Below are positions 26,607-38,976 of a stretch of 64,000 nt of DNA, one piece after another. The position numbers were made by a program, and so were the translations under genes. The number at the start of each line of letters is the position of its first letter. The stretch's first letter is position 1. Under the pieces are notes generated by a model that was not told where the DNA came from, did not search any database, and worked only from the letters and a program-made list of their open reading frames with translations. The DNA is from Loxodes magnus. Lineage: Eukaryota; Ciliophora; Karyorelictea; Loxodida; Loxodidae. The DNA lies in contig CAMPDV010001302.1 in the NCBI GenBank assembly GCA_946699065.1, positions 62,001 through 126,000 on the forward strand, read 5' to 3'.

Positions 26607-27040
26607 TTTTCAAAGTTTTATCGACTTTTTCTTCTTTTTTCCCTTGTGACTCTTTGTTATTCCTAAATAGCTTTAGACTTCCTTATTTGATATTTTATAA
26701 ACTTAAGTAAATCTCTCAATTGTTTATTATGCTTTTACTACTCTCTTGCCAAAATGTCTTTGACATTCTGTGATATTTGTATTAGTACTTTACTAAATTA
26801 CCTTTTTTGCCTCTCGCCCGCCTTCAGAAATATCTTAGAAGCTACTGGTAGTTTTAAGGCTTGATCGTTATTGGTTTTTCTTAATTATATTTTAAAGCAT
26901 TCAATAGCTTCTTAGCTTTTCTCTTTATTATTTAGATTTTTTTTGATTAATACTAAGTTGTCAATTAGGTTGTTGAAGGGTCAAACATCAGAATCTTTTG
27001 TCACTTTTTTCCTTGCTATCTAAGATTCTCTCTTATTAAT
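26607..27040. repeat. 434-bp copy of 9811-10244
   Basis: Second copy of the family A internal segment, visually identical and in the same orientation. The flanks are unrelated: the left side is other AT-rich DNA and the right side begins abruptly at 27041. No target-site duplication was seen at the edges. Confidence 0.85.
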
Positions 27041-27600
27041 CAAAGAATAGAAAGAGTAAGACTCTAAATATCATATAATACTTCCTAAGCTTAAAGAGGT
27101 CTCTAGTTAAATTAAGATCTTGACGGAAAGCATCCTGATAATTATCCTGCTTTTGTAGGAACTTTAAATTTATGAGTATCAATTATTTGCTCTCTGCACA
27201 TGATTGTCAGTACTTTATAGAAAACGATCTCCTAATTTCCAAGTAATCCCCACTAAGAGGTTATTTAAAACAAGCAAGACAAGAGCTTAGCTTCCCTAAA
27301 GCATTCCAAGCAGATGATTACAATTATATCTCTTATTTTTTAAATCTTATAATATTTTATGAGTCTTTTTTCCCTTTCTAGTATTTATTTCAGTATTGTT
27401 TAACTTATTCCCTGCTTTAGCGTTTCTTTGTTTTTCAATCTATTGGAGTTCAATTATAAATAGCTTTTATTATAAATCTTCAGAGTTTTAGATTAATTTA
27501 GATTACACTAATAATAACTTGGCTTATTAATAAGCTATGAAATACATTTGGTTTTAAATATAAAGGCTTAACTAATAATTATTAGGATTCTTTATATAAA
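27041..27600. other. Spacer with a possible TPR fragment
   Basis: Around 27060-27170 the plus strand can be read as a piece with D-G-K-H-P-D-N-Y-P-A-F, which resembles the H-P-D turn of kinesin-light-chain-type TPRs. It is too short and isolated to call. Nothing else was recognised. Confidence 0.2.
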
Positions 27601-27858
27601 GCTAATTAAGCTAATTAAGCTAATTAAGCTAATTAAGCTAATTAAGCTAATTAAGCTAATTAAGCTAATTAAGCTAATTAAGCTAATTAAGCTAATTAAG
27701 CTAATTAAGCTAATTAAGCTAATTAAGCTAATTAAGCTAATTAAGCTAATTAAGCTAATTAAGCTAATTAAGCTAATTAAGCTAATTAAGCTAATTAAGC
27801 TAATTAAGCTAATTAAGCTAATTAAGCTAATTAAGCTAATTAAGCTAATTAAGCTAAT
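27601..27858. repeat. Minisatellite of 9-bp unit GCTAATTAA, about 28.5 copies
   Basis: Perfect tandem array with no interruption visible until the last partial unit. The 9-bp period keeps one frame through the array, but no reading frame enters it from either side. Confidence 0.97.
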
Positions 27859-29214
27859 AAAGGTATTAACTAACTTAATTAAAGATATAATGCTATTATT
27901 AGTATTTTAATATTAGTTATAAATAATACTCTTAGTAACTAACTCTTTTCTAAGTTATATTTACCATATATTAATACTTCTAGATCCGTCTGAGGCTTTT
28001 AGTCCATCAAAAAGATATCTAGATCTAGTATAAAGTATTCTTGTTAGCTTAAATCAAATACATTAAGATTTTTACCTAAACCCTTCCTCTTTTTATTATT
28101 TCTACTTAAAATTGCCTGCTAATCCCTAAAAAAGAAAAATTTGTTGTTTGAGAATCTGAATTTTGTAACAAGTAAAGGTTATTAAATGTATCTTAATTAT
28201 TTAATATCAGCCAGAAAATAAGTCATAAGTAAAGGGCTTCTTATCAACTCGGAAGTAGTAGCTCAGGATTTTCACTTTGCCTCGTTTTAGTTTATTCATG
28301 AAAGAATCCAAAGCATTTCATTAACTCTGACTATTATTTCAGAAGAGCACAATCTTCATTAATGAGCTAAATTTTAAAGTTACGAAGTATAATCTAACTA
28401 AGCACTAAGTTTAACTTAGAAGCATTTAAGCTACTGAGATATCAGAATTATTTCATATCTTAACGCTAAATAAAGAACATTAAAATCACTAGCTTCTTGC
28501 TTGTTCACAAAATTCTATTTTTAATTAAGACTTTATCAAGTTTTTCATCCATAAGATTCTTCTCGTATTCTACAAAGCTGCATCAACTTATTCTTCCATA
28601 AGTTCCACAAGTAAATATTGCTCATTATTCTGAAATTAAGACTTTAATTATCTATAGCTAAAGTAAAATATTTTGAAAATTTTCAAAGATAATTGTTAAG
28701 TCTAAGCCTTAAGTTAAATTTTAACTAAAAGTAGATGCAAAGCTAAGTAATAATAATTCTAGTGCTAAGTTCCTAAATAATAAATTAAAAAATTTAATTA
28801 TAATTAGAATCAAAAAGGATAAGCTGAATTTATTATTTGCTTAATTAAATAAAATTCTTAATAAATTAAGAGTAGAAAATTAACAAATTAATCTAATAAA
28901 AAGAGAAAAGTCAGTGCTATAAAAAATATCGCTGAAAGCTATAACACTTAAAGCTACAAATATTTGAAATTAAACAAACCTCAAAACAAAATTTAAATAA
29001 AGATATAAATAAATAGCATTGTAATAAGAGTAACTAAGCCTTTTGTAAAATAAACTAAATCTATTATATTTAATTATAGTTATTATTAATTTAAGCATCT
29101 TCATAATAAAAATTAATATTCTAGCAACTACATATTATTTATACAGTTTGATAGATATAAGATATTAATTACTTTAACATTAACATTTAAACTTTAAGTT
29201 TATTTTATTTATAT
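27859..29214. other. AT-rich stretch, nothing recognised
   Basis: No motif, repeat or coding signal I can support. Confidence 0.4.
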
Positions 29215-29226
29215 AAAAAGGCGGGA
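29215..29226 (+). promoter_or_regulatory. E2F-like site, left arm of an inverted pair
   Basis: AAAAAGGCGGGA continues as GGCGGGAAA, an exact match to the E2F/DP consensus. It is a perfect 12-bp inverted repeat of 30323-30334. It could be a promoter site for a plus-strand gene or the terminus of an element. Confidence 0.4.
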
Positions 29227-29699
29227 AATCTATACACTATGCTTAATAATAAAATCAGTATGAATTTCAAAAATTAAAGGATTAGAAGCTAAAATATCTT
29301 AATTTAATAAAAATATAAGCATCTTTCTATAATTTAGTATTAAACTAGGATTATTAAAAATAACTGGAAGCTATAGATAAATTTAAGCTTTATTATTTAA
29401 GTTTGCTAATAATATCTCTTTAGCTAAATAATTATTACTAAACTTATTTAAATAGTAACTATACATATTAGAATATTATGCTTTGTAATCATTATGCATA
29501 GCTAATAAAAACTCATTTTATCCTAAAATTTATTTTGGTTTACTCTTTATTATTTGATCATACTATTCTGCTATTTCTTAAAATTTAAGTGAAACTTGCT
29601 AATTACCATTAACTTTATTAACTTGCTCAAATTTAAGATATGAGATCTTCTTAATTAATTCAACCTAAAGTTTTTGTAGTTTGATTGCTAGATATAACA

Positions 29700-30240
29700 T
29701 TTTATAGGAATAAACAATCCTTGTGACTTATTTTTAGTTTTTAATACAAATAGGATTTCTGATTCAAACTCCTTTTTTAATGCAAGCCCTTAATTTCAAC
29801 GTATTATATCATTATTTTTGCTTTAAGTTGCATCTTAAATTTTCTTATTTTATTATCTAAATAAGATAGTGATACTCGAAGTTAAATGATAAATCTAGAT
29901 ATTTTTCTAAAGCATTTGTTGGTTCTCGTTAGCTTCTATTAGATTAATTTCATTTAAAATGCTCTATAATATTTCCCTTATTAGCTTAGTCATCTTTAGT
30001 TGATACTTTTGTTATACTTATAGAGTTATTATTAGGCTTTAAACTTAGCTTAGATATTGTCTTAACCTTAGATTAATTTCATTATCAATCTTAATTCATT
30101 AATATTCAAAACTTGCTAATATAGAAATATCAAAAGACTGGAGAGTTAGTTTCTGTTCCAGTTATTTTCTTATACTTTTCAAAGTTTATTCGTACTTCTT
30201 CCTCTAAAATATTAGGTTTTTTAGATATTAACTTGATTCT
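29700..30240 (-). CDS. Possible coding stretch downstream of an E2F-like site
   Basis: One minus-strand frame reads as a well-balanced protein from about 30220 (P-N-I-L-E-E-E-V-R) through T-G-T-E-T-N-S-P near 30150 to E-K-Y-L-D-L-S near 29890. TGA codons would be Trp, with a Trp-rich cluster at 30040-30090. It begins about 100 nt downstream of the minus-strand GGCGGGA at 30323-30334, the same layout as family A copy 1. No domain recognised, and start and end are undefined. Confidence 0.3.
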
Positions 30241-30322
30241 AAGGTAGTTAATATAGTTATTTGTTAGGTTATATGACTATGATTGTAAATTAGTAGTTAA
30301 ATATTGGGACTCTTAATAAATC

Positions 30323-30334
30323 TCCCGCCTTTTT
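30323..30334 (-). promoter_or_regulatory. E2F-like site, right arm of an inverted pair
   Basis: TCCCGCCTTTTT is the exact reverse complement of 29215-29226. In the minus-strand sense it reads GGCGGGAGA, one base off the full consensus, and lies about 100 nt upstream of the possible coding stretch at 29700-30240. Confidence 0.35.
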
Positions 30335-30339
30335 TAAAT

Positions 30340-32149
30340 AAAAGAGTTGTAGACTTTAATATTAATTTTATTACTTATTTATATCTTATAAGTATATCAA
30401 TATTAGAGGAGTATAAAGAGTTTATAATTTTAAGAAGATAGGATATTATTATGTAAATGGTATAATTGATAGATATTGTAATTTATTAACATAAATATAG
30501 GCTAAGTAAATCAAACTTAAATATAGCTATTATCCATAATAAACTCTGTAAATTCTCAATTTTATGCTTAGTTTTAATAAATTTGTATTTATTACAAAAG
30601 AATAACCCTCTCATTATATCTACTCTTCATATTTTTCAACTAATTTTACTTCAAAGAATTATTTTAATTTCTAAATTTCTTGTACCTTTATAGCTTATAT
30701 TTTAAGCATAAAGAAGATTGTATTCCAGGTTAATAATTTATAATAATTATTTGTAAGTCAGTCTTGCTTTTTCTTTATAGCTAATTAGTTTTAGTTCCTA
30801 AATTAGATTTTTTTGGTTAGAGTGTTAAATAATTTGGTAATAGGTAGATAATAGATTTGATTTTAAAGGATGACTAGAGTATTAGAGTAGTTAGTAATAT
30901 TGATTAGTAGGAATATTAATAAGTAGCTTTATAATATCTTAAGCTAATTAATCTTACAATTATACTAATTATATGTTTAATACTAGACTGGTAGATTATT
31001 TAAAATAGGTAGATAAAGCTACTAATATAAAAGAAATCTAAGAGTTATATAAGTTTAGTTAAAAGAGTAAGTAAAATGGTTGTAAAACTAATATATTGAT
31101 AATTAAAATTAATGCTATTATTTAATAAGCAATCTTAGTCATAGTTAGAAGTGCTTAAGTCAATATTATTATTATAACTTATTAAATCATTAATACAACT
31201 AAGTTAAATCTATCATTTTACCAAATCATCCTTAATAACCATAATATCAAGGAAAACATTATATAACCAAGTTCTCATTACTCTTATTTAATTATACTTC
31301 AATAAATCTATTATTTTAAAACTATCTATTCATGTTTATAGCTAATTTAGTAAGAATTGATTGAGCTTTTCATTAATCATTAATAAATAGACAATATTGA
31401 TTATAATAATTTGATATTCTCGTGTTGTTATATTAAGGAATTAGTCCTAAAGTTTTAAAGCTAAAAGATGTTCTCAAGCAACTTTAAAAAATTTATTTAA
31501 GAATTTTGGCTTTACTATTATATCTTTCAAACCTTTGCTTAATTTAATAAAAATGATAAACTCACTTTAATAGTTTTTAGCCCTTGATTTAATTTAAGCT
31601 ATGGCTTAAATTAAAGCAAGATATTTTTAAGATCTATTTAATTAAGTAACTATATCTCGTTAATTTTTTTTAAAAGCTTTTTCTAAAATTATCCCTGAGT
31701 TATTCATATGTATCTAGACGCCAGAAATAATATGCTCTTTTTATTTCGCATGATTTATTTTTTACTTTTTCTGGCTGAATTTACTGAAGCTAATCTTCTT
31801 GAGGCCTCCAAGTATTTTATGGAATTAGTGGTTAATTATCTTCAACTCTTAGTAATTAAGTTTCTATTTTAGTCGTAGCCATTTAAAGATCACTGAAGCA
31901 GTTGTTTCTAAATTTTTTGTTTAGTCAATTTCTTCAGTCTTTTCTAAATTTGTACTAATTGGCATGCTCCCACCTTGTCAGAATATTCTTAAAGTAAACT
32001 GAGTATTTTTTCTATTTTCTAGTAATATAAAGCTGAAACTATCCACTTTTCTCTAAGTTAAATTTTTAGTTATTTATATCTTTTTTAAGTAAGATTCAGA
32101 TACATTTTAATAGATAAACTCAAATCCGATTCAATTATTTAGAATCTTG
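30340..32149. other. AT-rich stretch, nothing recognised
   Basis: No motif or repeat that I can support. Minus-strand reading near 31700-32140 is protein-like but adjoins family A copy 2 and may be its decayed 3' flank. Confidence 0.3.
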
Positions 32150-34300
32150 CCAGTTATTGTCCGTAATATTAATTTTATTTCTGAAGGATCAGCAATCAAA
32201 ACTTCTTAGAGCTAACGTATTTAATCTTAACGTAAGTTTAAGCTTGAATGTTAAAAATTCTAATTTAGTTTGCTTTAATCTTTGAGTGGTTATTTAAAGC
32301 TACTGACTATTCCATATTTATACAAGGAAAATTTCTTTTTTTCCTAAATTAATAATCCAGATGTTTCTTAAGTTTATTAATGAAACATCAGGGTTCCCTC
32401 CTTCATATTAGTTAGTGACTACTTTCAATCGGCAAGCCTTTCTAAAGTAATCATACTAACATTTCAACCTATCAACTCTCTCCCTATCACTCAGACCCAT
32501 GAATTTGCTTTTCTTAATTCTTTAGAATTTACAAAGAAACTTACAATTTTCACTTGCACTTATAATTTTTCCAGTCAAGCTTTAATATCTCGATCTTTAC
32601 TAAGTTTTCTTACTTTATAAATTAGATCTGTACTTTATAAATTATCTTAAAAATTCCAAAATTACTTGTGAGGAATTAAGAACATTTGAAGTCTAGCTTG
32701 TTAAAAAGAAAGAGTTGCTTTTCTAATGTCTCTTTAAATTTATTTTCATTTTGCTGCTAAGCTATAAATTATCTCTTAGAATCCGTTTTAACCTCTTACT
32801 TGCTTTTTAGATAGAATAGCTGCTATTTTTTATGCTCGTTATAGAACTAAGCCTCTTGAACTTTTAAGATCAAAAAGCTTGGGAAGTTCTAGAATAAATA
32901 GATATTTTTCTAGCATCTGATCAAATAATACTTACAGTATTCTTTATTTGCTATAAGATATGTATAAATTCTTAATTTTTTATGAACTTAATGAGATTCA
33001 ATTTAGTTTAGTATCAGCAGGAAGTCTTAGTGATTTTCAGACCTTTATCTGCTGTGTAAAATTCAAACTCTTCTAAAAGATTCGTCGCATCTGACAAAAT
33101 TTTAGGCATATTCCTATGTTTGCTTAGAATAGCTCATCTTAAAGTCATTAAACTAATTCTACTCTAATTAAAATTTTCAGGCATTATCCCCTTTTGCTTT
33201 TAGGTATTTTTTATCGAAAAACAGTTCCAATCTATTTGCTTTCCTACTCTTTAATACTATAAATATTATGCATTTAAGGCGATTCTTTTTCCGGAGATCA
33301 AAGGTAACTTAATCTTTGATAAATCAGAAGAAAATACACTAAAGATATTCCTCAATCTACTAATTCTATTTTAGCTTTAGTTCTTTTTACTTAGATTAGT
33401 TTCCTAGTATTTCTCAGAGTAAAAGTATCAGATGGGCTATAGAATAAGAATCATATATCAAATTAGTTATTTTAAACAGAAAGACAAATCTTTAATCTCT
33501 TCTCTATTTTCTAAATATTAGCAAATATTTATGATTTGCTGTAGATTAGTGTTTCTATGTTGTAATTTGAATACTATCCATTTTATTTGATTTTCAAATT
33601 TTAAAATTAACTCAAACTAAAAAAGTTATTAAGCTAGATTATATCAAAAGCAAATTAATAGAGTTAAATTAAAGTTAAGAGATATCTAAAGTTATTTAAT
33701 CATATTAATATATTTGAATAAATAGAATCTAAAAATTAAAGGAAGATCTAAACTCCAAAGAAATAATAATCTACAGATAGTTTTTAAAAGTCTAATTTTT
33801 ACTTTTTCGTTGTTATTCTAAATTTATAAAATGCTCTAATTTATATTTTATTTCTTTCTTATGAGTAAACCACATAAATAATTTAAGCTTAACTGTAGAT
33901 TCTATAAAACAATCCTATATACAAATTTAAGTTACTATTTAAATAATTGAAGTAATAAATATTCGTTGCTTGTAGATTACCAATTAAATCTATAAATATT
34001 TACTTAAAATATTCTAGATGTGTATCAAGCACAGGGCATAATATATTTTGCTTTAAAATCTTGAGTATCTTTCTAATATTTTAAGATAACTTCAGCTAAG
34101 AAAGTTAAATGATCCACTTTAATGGAATCATAGTTAAATAAGTAAAAAAATATAAAGAAATACTACTGAACAATTTGAAATAAAAGTAAAATTAAATATA
34201 TATTGATTAAGATCTAAAAAATAATAAATTTTTTTGGTTACTTTTAAATTACAAATATTTTTATATTTAGTCATTTAGAACAAGTTAAATTTAAACTAAA
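32150..34300 (-). pseudogene. Family A copy 2, 3' part only
   Basis: Aligns with 7140-8800 of copy 1 over its length, with many substitutions and small indels. At 32260-32600 the minus-strand frame is conserved with copy 1, including three TGA codons kept in place (C-K-W-K, L-I-W-R-R, E-P-W-C). The 5' side stops at about 34300 where a LINE 3' tail begins, so a LINE insertion or deletion removed the first half. No domain recognised. Confidence 0.5.
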
Positions 34301-34304
34301 AGAG

Positions 34305-35807
34305 TTTTTTGACGTCTTTAATTGCAAGAATTGCTTCTTTCAATTATAGACGTTAGTAAATGTTTTTAAATTGCTTTTTAATCTTGTTTACATCTCTTCA
34401 TTTTTCTTTAATTAGTTCTTCTTTCTATTCATCTTTATCTTCTTCCTTTTTTGCTTTCTCCATTTCTAGAATCTCAAATCTCCTTGTCATTAGCTTCTTA
34501 TGAAATATTTTGATCTATAAGTCTAAATAATCCAATTTAGACCTTGAAAATGAGTTTAGATATTCTTGATCGTATAGTATAAGGCGCCTTAAGTCATAAT
34601 TTCCGATCTTTTCCGATAATCAATTCATTATATTAGAATAGTACACACATTTAAAGATATGCTCGAAAGTTTCATACTCTCCACACATACAATAGGGATT
34701 ATCAATGGGGTATTGACGATCTTAAAGATCCTTACGAAAATTATAAGTTTAGGTTCTAAGTTTATATATACTGATAATTTCTCGTCTATACTATTTGTTT
34801 AATTTAGTATAAGTAATTTGTGGAAATTGTTAAAGATTACCAAATTATTCAGTATATACTTTAGCTTTTTCATTCTCATAAATTTTTTAGTAGCTACTTT
34901 GTAGAAATATTGCTGTATTTTTTATCTTACATGTTTAGTAAAAGTTTTAAGATTGGTATTATTCTATTAATTCTGCAGATCGATATTATAAAGGTCTGAT
35001 AATTGCTATACTTAATCGTAGTATTGAAATCCTTTTTTCCATATATTAATGAAAAGAGAGCCTATTGTTGATCTTGGAAAATCAATACTTTCTTATTTAA
35101 TTTTATGGTAGAATCTGAAGAATTTTATAGCCATAATGTGCTTAAAGGGTAATCAATTCAGGTCTATATAACATGATTCATTAAATGTTGAAGTTGCTAA
35201 TTAAAAAGCTTTTCTTGAAATTAATCTCATGCTTGATTCTATTCTGTTCAGAACTCCAGTTACTCCTTTTTGAATACTTCATGGTACTAAGTCTCCTCCA
35301 TATTCTGCTTTAGGTAATGTAAAAAGTCTACATAAAGTTTTAAAATGTCAAGGAGTTACATTCTTATATTTCATCAGTTAAAAAACAGCTTTCTTCATTG
35401 CAGCTATATATTTAAATGCAACTTCTTTGCAATGGGGATTCAAATTCTTCTTCTGATGTAGAATAACTCCTAAATATGTTACTTGTTCTTTTTAAGCAAT
35501 TGGTTAATTTCCTAATCATAAATTTAAAATTTATTATTTCTGATTCTTCTTTAGAAATTAGATGCATTCAGATCTAGTAGCATTGATCTTTAAATGTGTT
35601 CATGCAAAAACTTTATTTGCTTCATTTATTAAATTCTACATCTACTTTGCAGATTTGGAAAGAAGAATAAGATCATCTGCCCATCCTCTACAAGCGAAGC
35701 TAATACTTGAATCCTGGCATTTAAATCCCAATTAGTTACTTTTACTTTCCAGATATCTAATTACTATGTCATAATACAATAATGCTAAAACTGGTCCATG
35801 CGAAAAG
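34305..35807 (-). mobile_element. 5'-truncated LINE: RT palm to C-terminal zinc finger
   Basis: Minus-strand reading begins inside the RT block S-H-G-P-V-L-A-L-L-Y-Y-D (about 35800) and continues with the catalytic box G-W-A-D-D-L-I-L-L-S (35655-35690), the thumb, and a C-terminal zinc finger C-x-C-G-E-Y-E-T-x3-H-x4-C near 34670-34715. It ends in a Glu/Lys-rich tail near 34310. The Trp of W-A-D-D is TGG (35683-35681), while the two other copies in the window use TGA. It lacks endonuclease and RT fingers, so it is dead. The break at 35807 is followed by unrelated DNA with a 30-bp direct repeat. Confidence 0.85.
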
Positions 35808-35836
35808 AGACTAGAAATTTCTCAAAAGAATATTGT

Positions 35837-35980
35837 TAGCCATCTCCATTGACCAGAAATGACTTGTACCGTGAAGTAGAGATTCAACAATAAAAATCTG
35901 GAAATTCCAGACGAGTACCTTAACTAGACATTTGAATGGAGTTAGATTGGTAGCCATCTCTATTGACCAGAAATGACTTG
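35837..35980. repeat. Pair of 30-bp direct repeats at the LINE break
   Basis: 35837-35866 and 35951-35980 match at 29 of 30 positions (TAGCCATCTCCATTGACCAG and onward, with one C/T difference). They enclose 84 bp that are GC-richer than the surroundings. They lie just outside the truncated 5' end of the LINE. Confidence 0.85.
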
Positions 35981-36145
35981 TTTTGGTATTATAATTTAAT
36001 TTACTTTTTAAATTAATTTTCTAGACAATCTCTTTTTTAATAAAAGAAAATTTATAGACATTTTTTAAATATTTTTATTTGATTTGTTAATACTATAATT
36101 ACACATGCTAGATATCTAATATCACTTTTTTATTATAATGCAGTT

Positions 36146-36320
36146 AAGGAGTCCTTCATTAATACGAACCATTTAATTCTAATGTAGTAGTAGTAATTAC
36201 ATCTCTACTAATCAATGGCTGTACTCAGCAATTTTTTTTGTTCCTAAACTATCAACACACAAAAAAGCTTTGCCTTTTGATAAAAGTCTTCGTCTAATTC
36301 TTGAGGATTGCTCTTATCGT
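36146..36320 (-). pseudogene. Kinase pseudogene fragment related to the TPR-kinase
   Basis: 36146-36212 aligns with the activation-loop/APE region of the TPR-kinase (13147-13214), and 36213-36320 aligns with its hinge region (13477-13580). The intervening ~262 bp, which in the intact gene hold the H-R-D and D-F-G motifs, are missing. The fragment therefore cannot encode a kinase. No TPR sequence accompanies it. Confidence 0.7.
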
Positions 36321-36329
36321 CTTCTTATT

Positions 36330-38970
36330 CTTATAACCTTATTTCTATCTCCTAAAAACACTCTTTTTGAGTAAATTATTACTGCAAATAAAATGTCCAT
36401 TCTTATTCTAAGTCTTTCGCTGTCCTATAGCTACTTTATTTAATCTCTTAGTTAAATATATATAGCAATATAAGAGTTTAAAGTATAAATATATAGCAAA
36501 TATACTAATTTTTTGTTATATTTATTAATACTACTCAAAGAGATATTTAAGTTACCATTATCTTAAAAGAGTAATACTGACTAGTTAAATCTATAATTCT
36601 TAATAACTACAAGCTAAAGTATCTTACTGCTACGAAAGACTCTAGTTCCTAAATGTTAAGAGAGAAACTATAAAAGATTATCTGGGGAATAACTAAATAA
36701 TTTATAGAAATTTTAAATATTTGCTCTTATAAGAAAAAGAAGCTTATAAATAGCAAGCCTCAAGTTAACTTCTTTGATATTGAAATAGTTAAGATCCACA
36801 AATTAATTAGAGGAAAATATAATAAAGTTACAAGTTAATTTTAAAGAAATATATAAAAGCTTTCAAATATTTTGTGGCAATAACTGGATATAAAATTTAA
36901 ATATCAGAAACTTTCAAAAGTCAAAATTCAGATCTGTCGAGCTTAAAAGAAACTATGACGAGAGGTAGTAAATTAAAAAGCTTGGAAAGAGAAAAAAGAA
37001 GAAATAATGTTGGCTATCTATTAAGTTAAATTAGTAAATCTATTCCTTTAAACTTTTACAGGAAACTCTGATTTATAAAATTTTAATTAATTCAGAAGAT
37101 TATCTATGCTTCTCATCTCTGTTTTAGTAAATAATAATAGTATAATATTAAAAATTAAGAAGGAAAGAATTAGTTTCTCACTTTAATAACGTAATAGTTA
37201 AATTTAATTAAGAAACATAAATAATGAGACTAAAGATTAATTAAAGAGATCTATTAAAAAATTAGAACTAAAGCATAATAATAAATAGTAGAAGGCTATT
37301 TAATTAAAAAAGCTTTAATTCTTTAGTAATGCTTAATAATGCTATAGTAATTACTAATTAAACATATGCTCTAATTAAAAATTAGTGAACCTTACTTATT
37401 TCACTTTAAATTAAAAAAAATACAATTGAAAAGATAGAAAATTGAGAGAACGACTTTTATCTCTTTTTTACTCTTAGCTCTTCATAAGCTGACTGAGAAA
37501 TGGGCTTAGCTTTCTTAACCTAAAATTAAAGTTAAGCTTAAAATATTAAGGGAGCAAAAAATCAGAGCGATAATGTTAAAAACTAAGCATAAAAACTAAA
37601 CTCAACCTTAATAAAAATTTATACTTCTAGACTTTATCAAAAATACTGGAAATGATTGAAACAGAAGAGAATTAAAATCGTATGAGAGTATAACATATAA
37701 ACATTGAAAGAATATACTAGACATAAAATATTCAGAAAAAAGTGAGACAAAGCAGTTAGGGATAAATTAAAGATAGTTCTTCTATCAGTTCGTATTTTTA
37801 TTCGAGGAAAGCAAAAATCTTAAGAAAATTCTTTTGGATTTGCTCAATAAAATTTTAAAATGCTATAAACAATTAAAGAAAAACAAAATTTTAATTGCAA
37901 AACCTTAAAGTTGGTTTTCCTATAAATGGAAAAAATATAGAAAAAGTGATTTATGAAAGAAGCAAGAAAGTATGGGCAAAAATTCTAAAAAAGTGCAGAT
38001 AGAAATAAAATAAAATAAGACAATAGACCTAATACTAACTAAAGCAACTTTGTATTTTGCATTTATAGGGCTAAATGTAAAACTTAAAAGCAAAAATTAC
38101 AAAATCCAAGTAGATTTTTTAATAAATCTAAGAAAACACCAAAAATTAATTTTTATCCTTGCAAGAAAGAAGAAATTAAAGATACTAATTTAAATGTGAA
38201 TTTCTTTAATAATATTTATCAATGGGATTAAAAGGCATATGAAAATGATAGTAGGGGTAAATTTAGTATTTTTCAAGTAAATAAAATATAAATAGATGTT
38301 TCAAAAATATAAAAAGTATCCAGTTTTATTTATTAATTAAAAGCCAAAGTTAGAGATTTAAGTTAAACAAAGATATAACTAAAATGTTCTTTTAGTTAAT
38401 CTAATTAATATAACTACTATTTTATTTAGTAGCTTTAATAATCTTAATTAAGCTAATTTTCTTTAATTAGCATTTCAAATTAATATTCTTATTATTATTT
38501 AGATTATAGTAAGTCATATTGCTATTATTGTATTCATTAATACCTAATAATAGTTCCCTTATAAGGCATCAAATCTTGGATATTTAGATAAATAACATAT
38601 AATCTTAAACTTCTTTGTTTATAAAAGTGTGTTCTTTTAATAATCATGATAGCAAGCGAGTAATCTATCCTCCAAATATCTTTAGTAGAAGTAAAAGTAG
38701 TATATTATTTAAGATGCTACCATAAACTAACATTAAAAATGATTTATAGAAGCTTTCAAAAAGCTATTATATTAGAAGCATATTTAGAAGAAGAAAAATT
38801 AGTATCTATGTAATAATAGAGTAAAGTCTTACTAATATAAGATATTATATTTATTTAATATTGATTCTTCGTTTCTCTTGTATTTAAATTATTTAAACAA
38901 ATACTTTAAAATCTAATCTTGTTTGTTTTATATTAAGCAATACTTTAGTTAAAGAGTTTTAGATAAATTT
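36330..38970. other. AT-rich stretch, no secure gene
   Basis: At 37900-38350 two plus-strand frames both give protein-like text, so neither can be trusted. No domain recognised. Confidence 0.3.
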
Positions 38971-38976
38971 GGAAAA

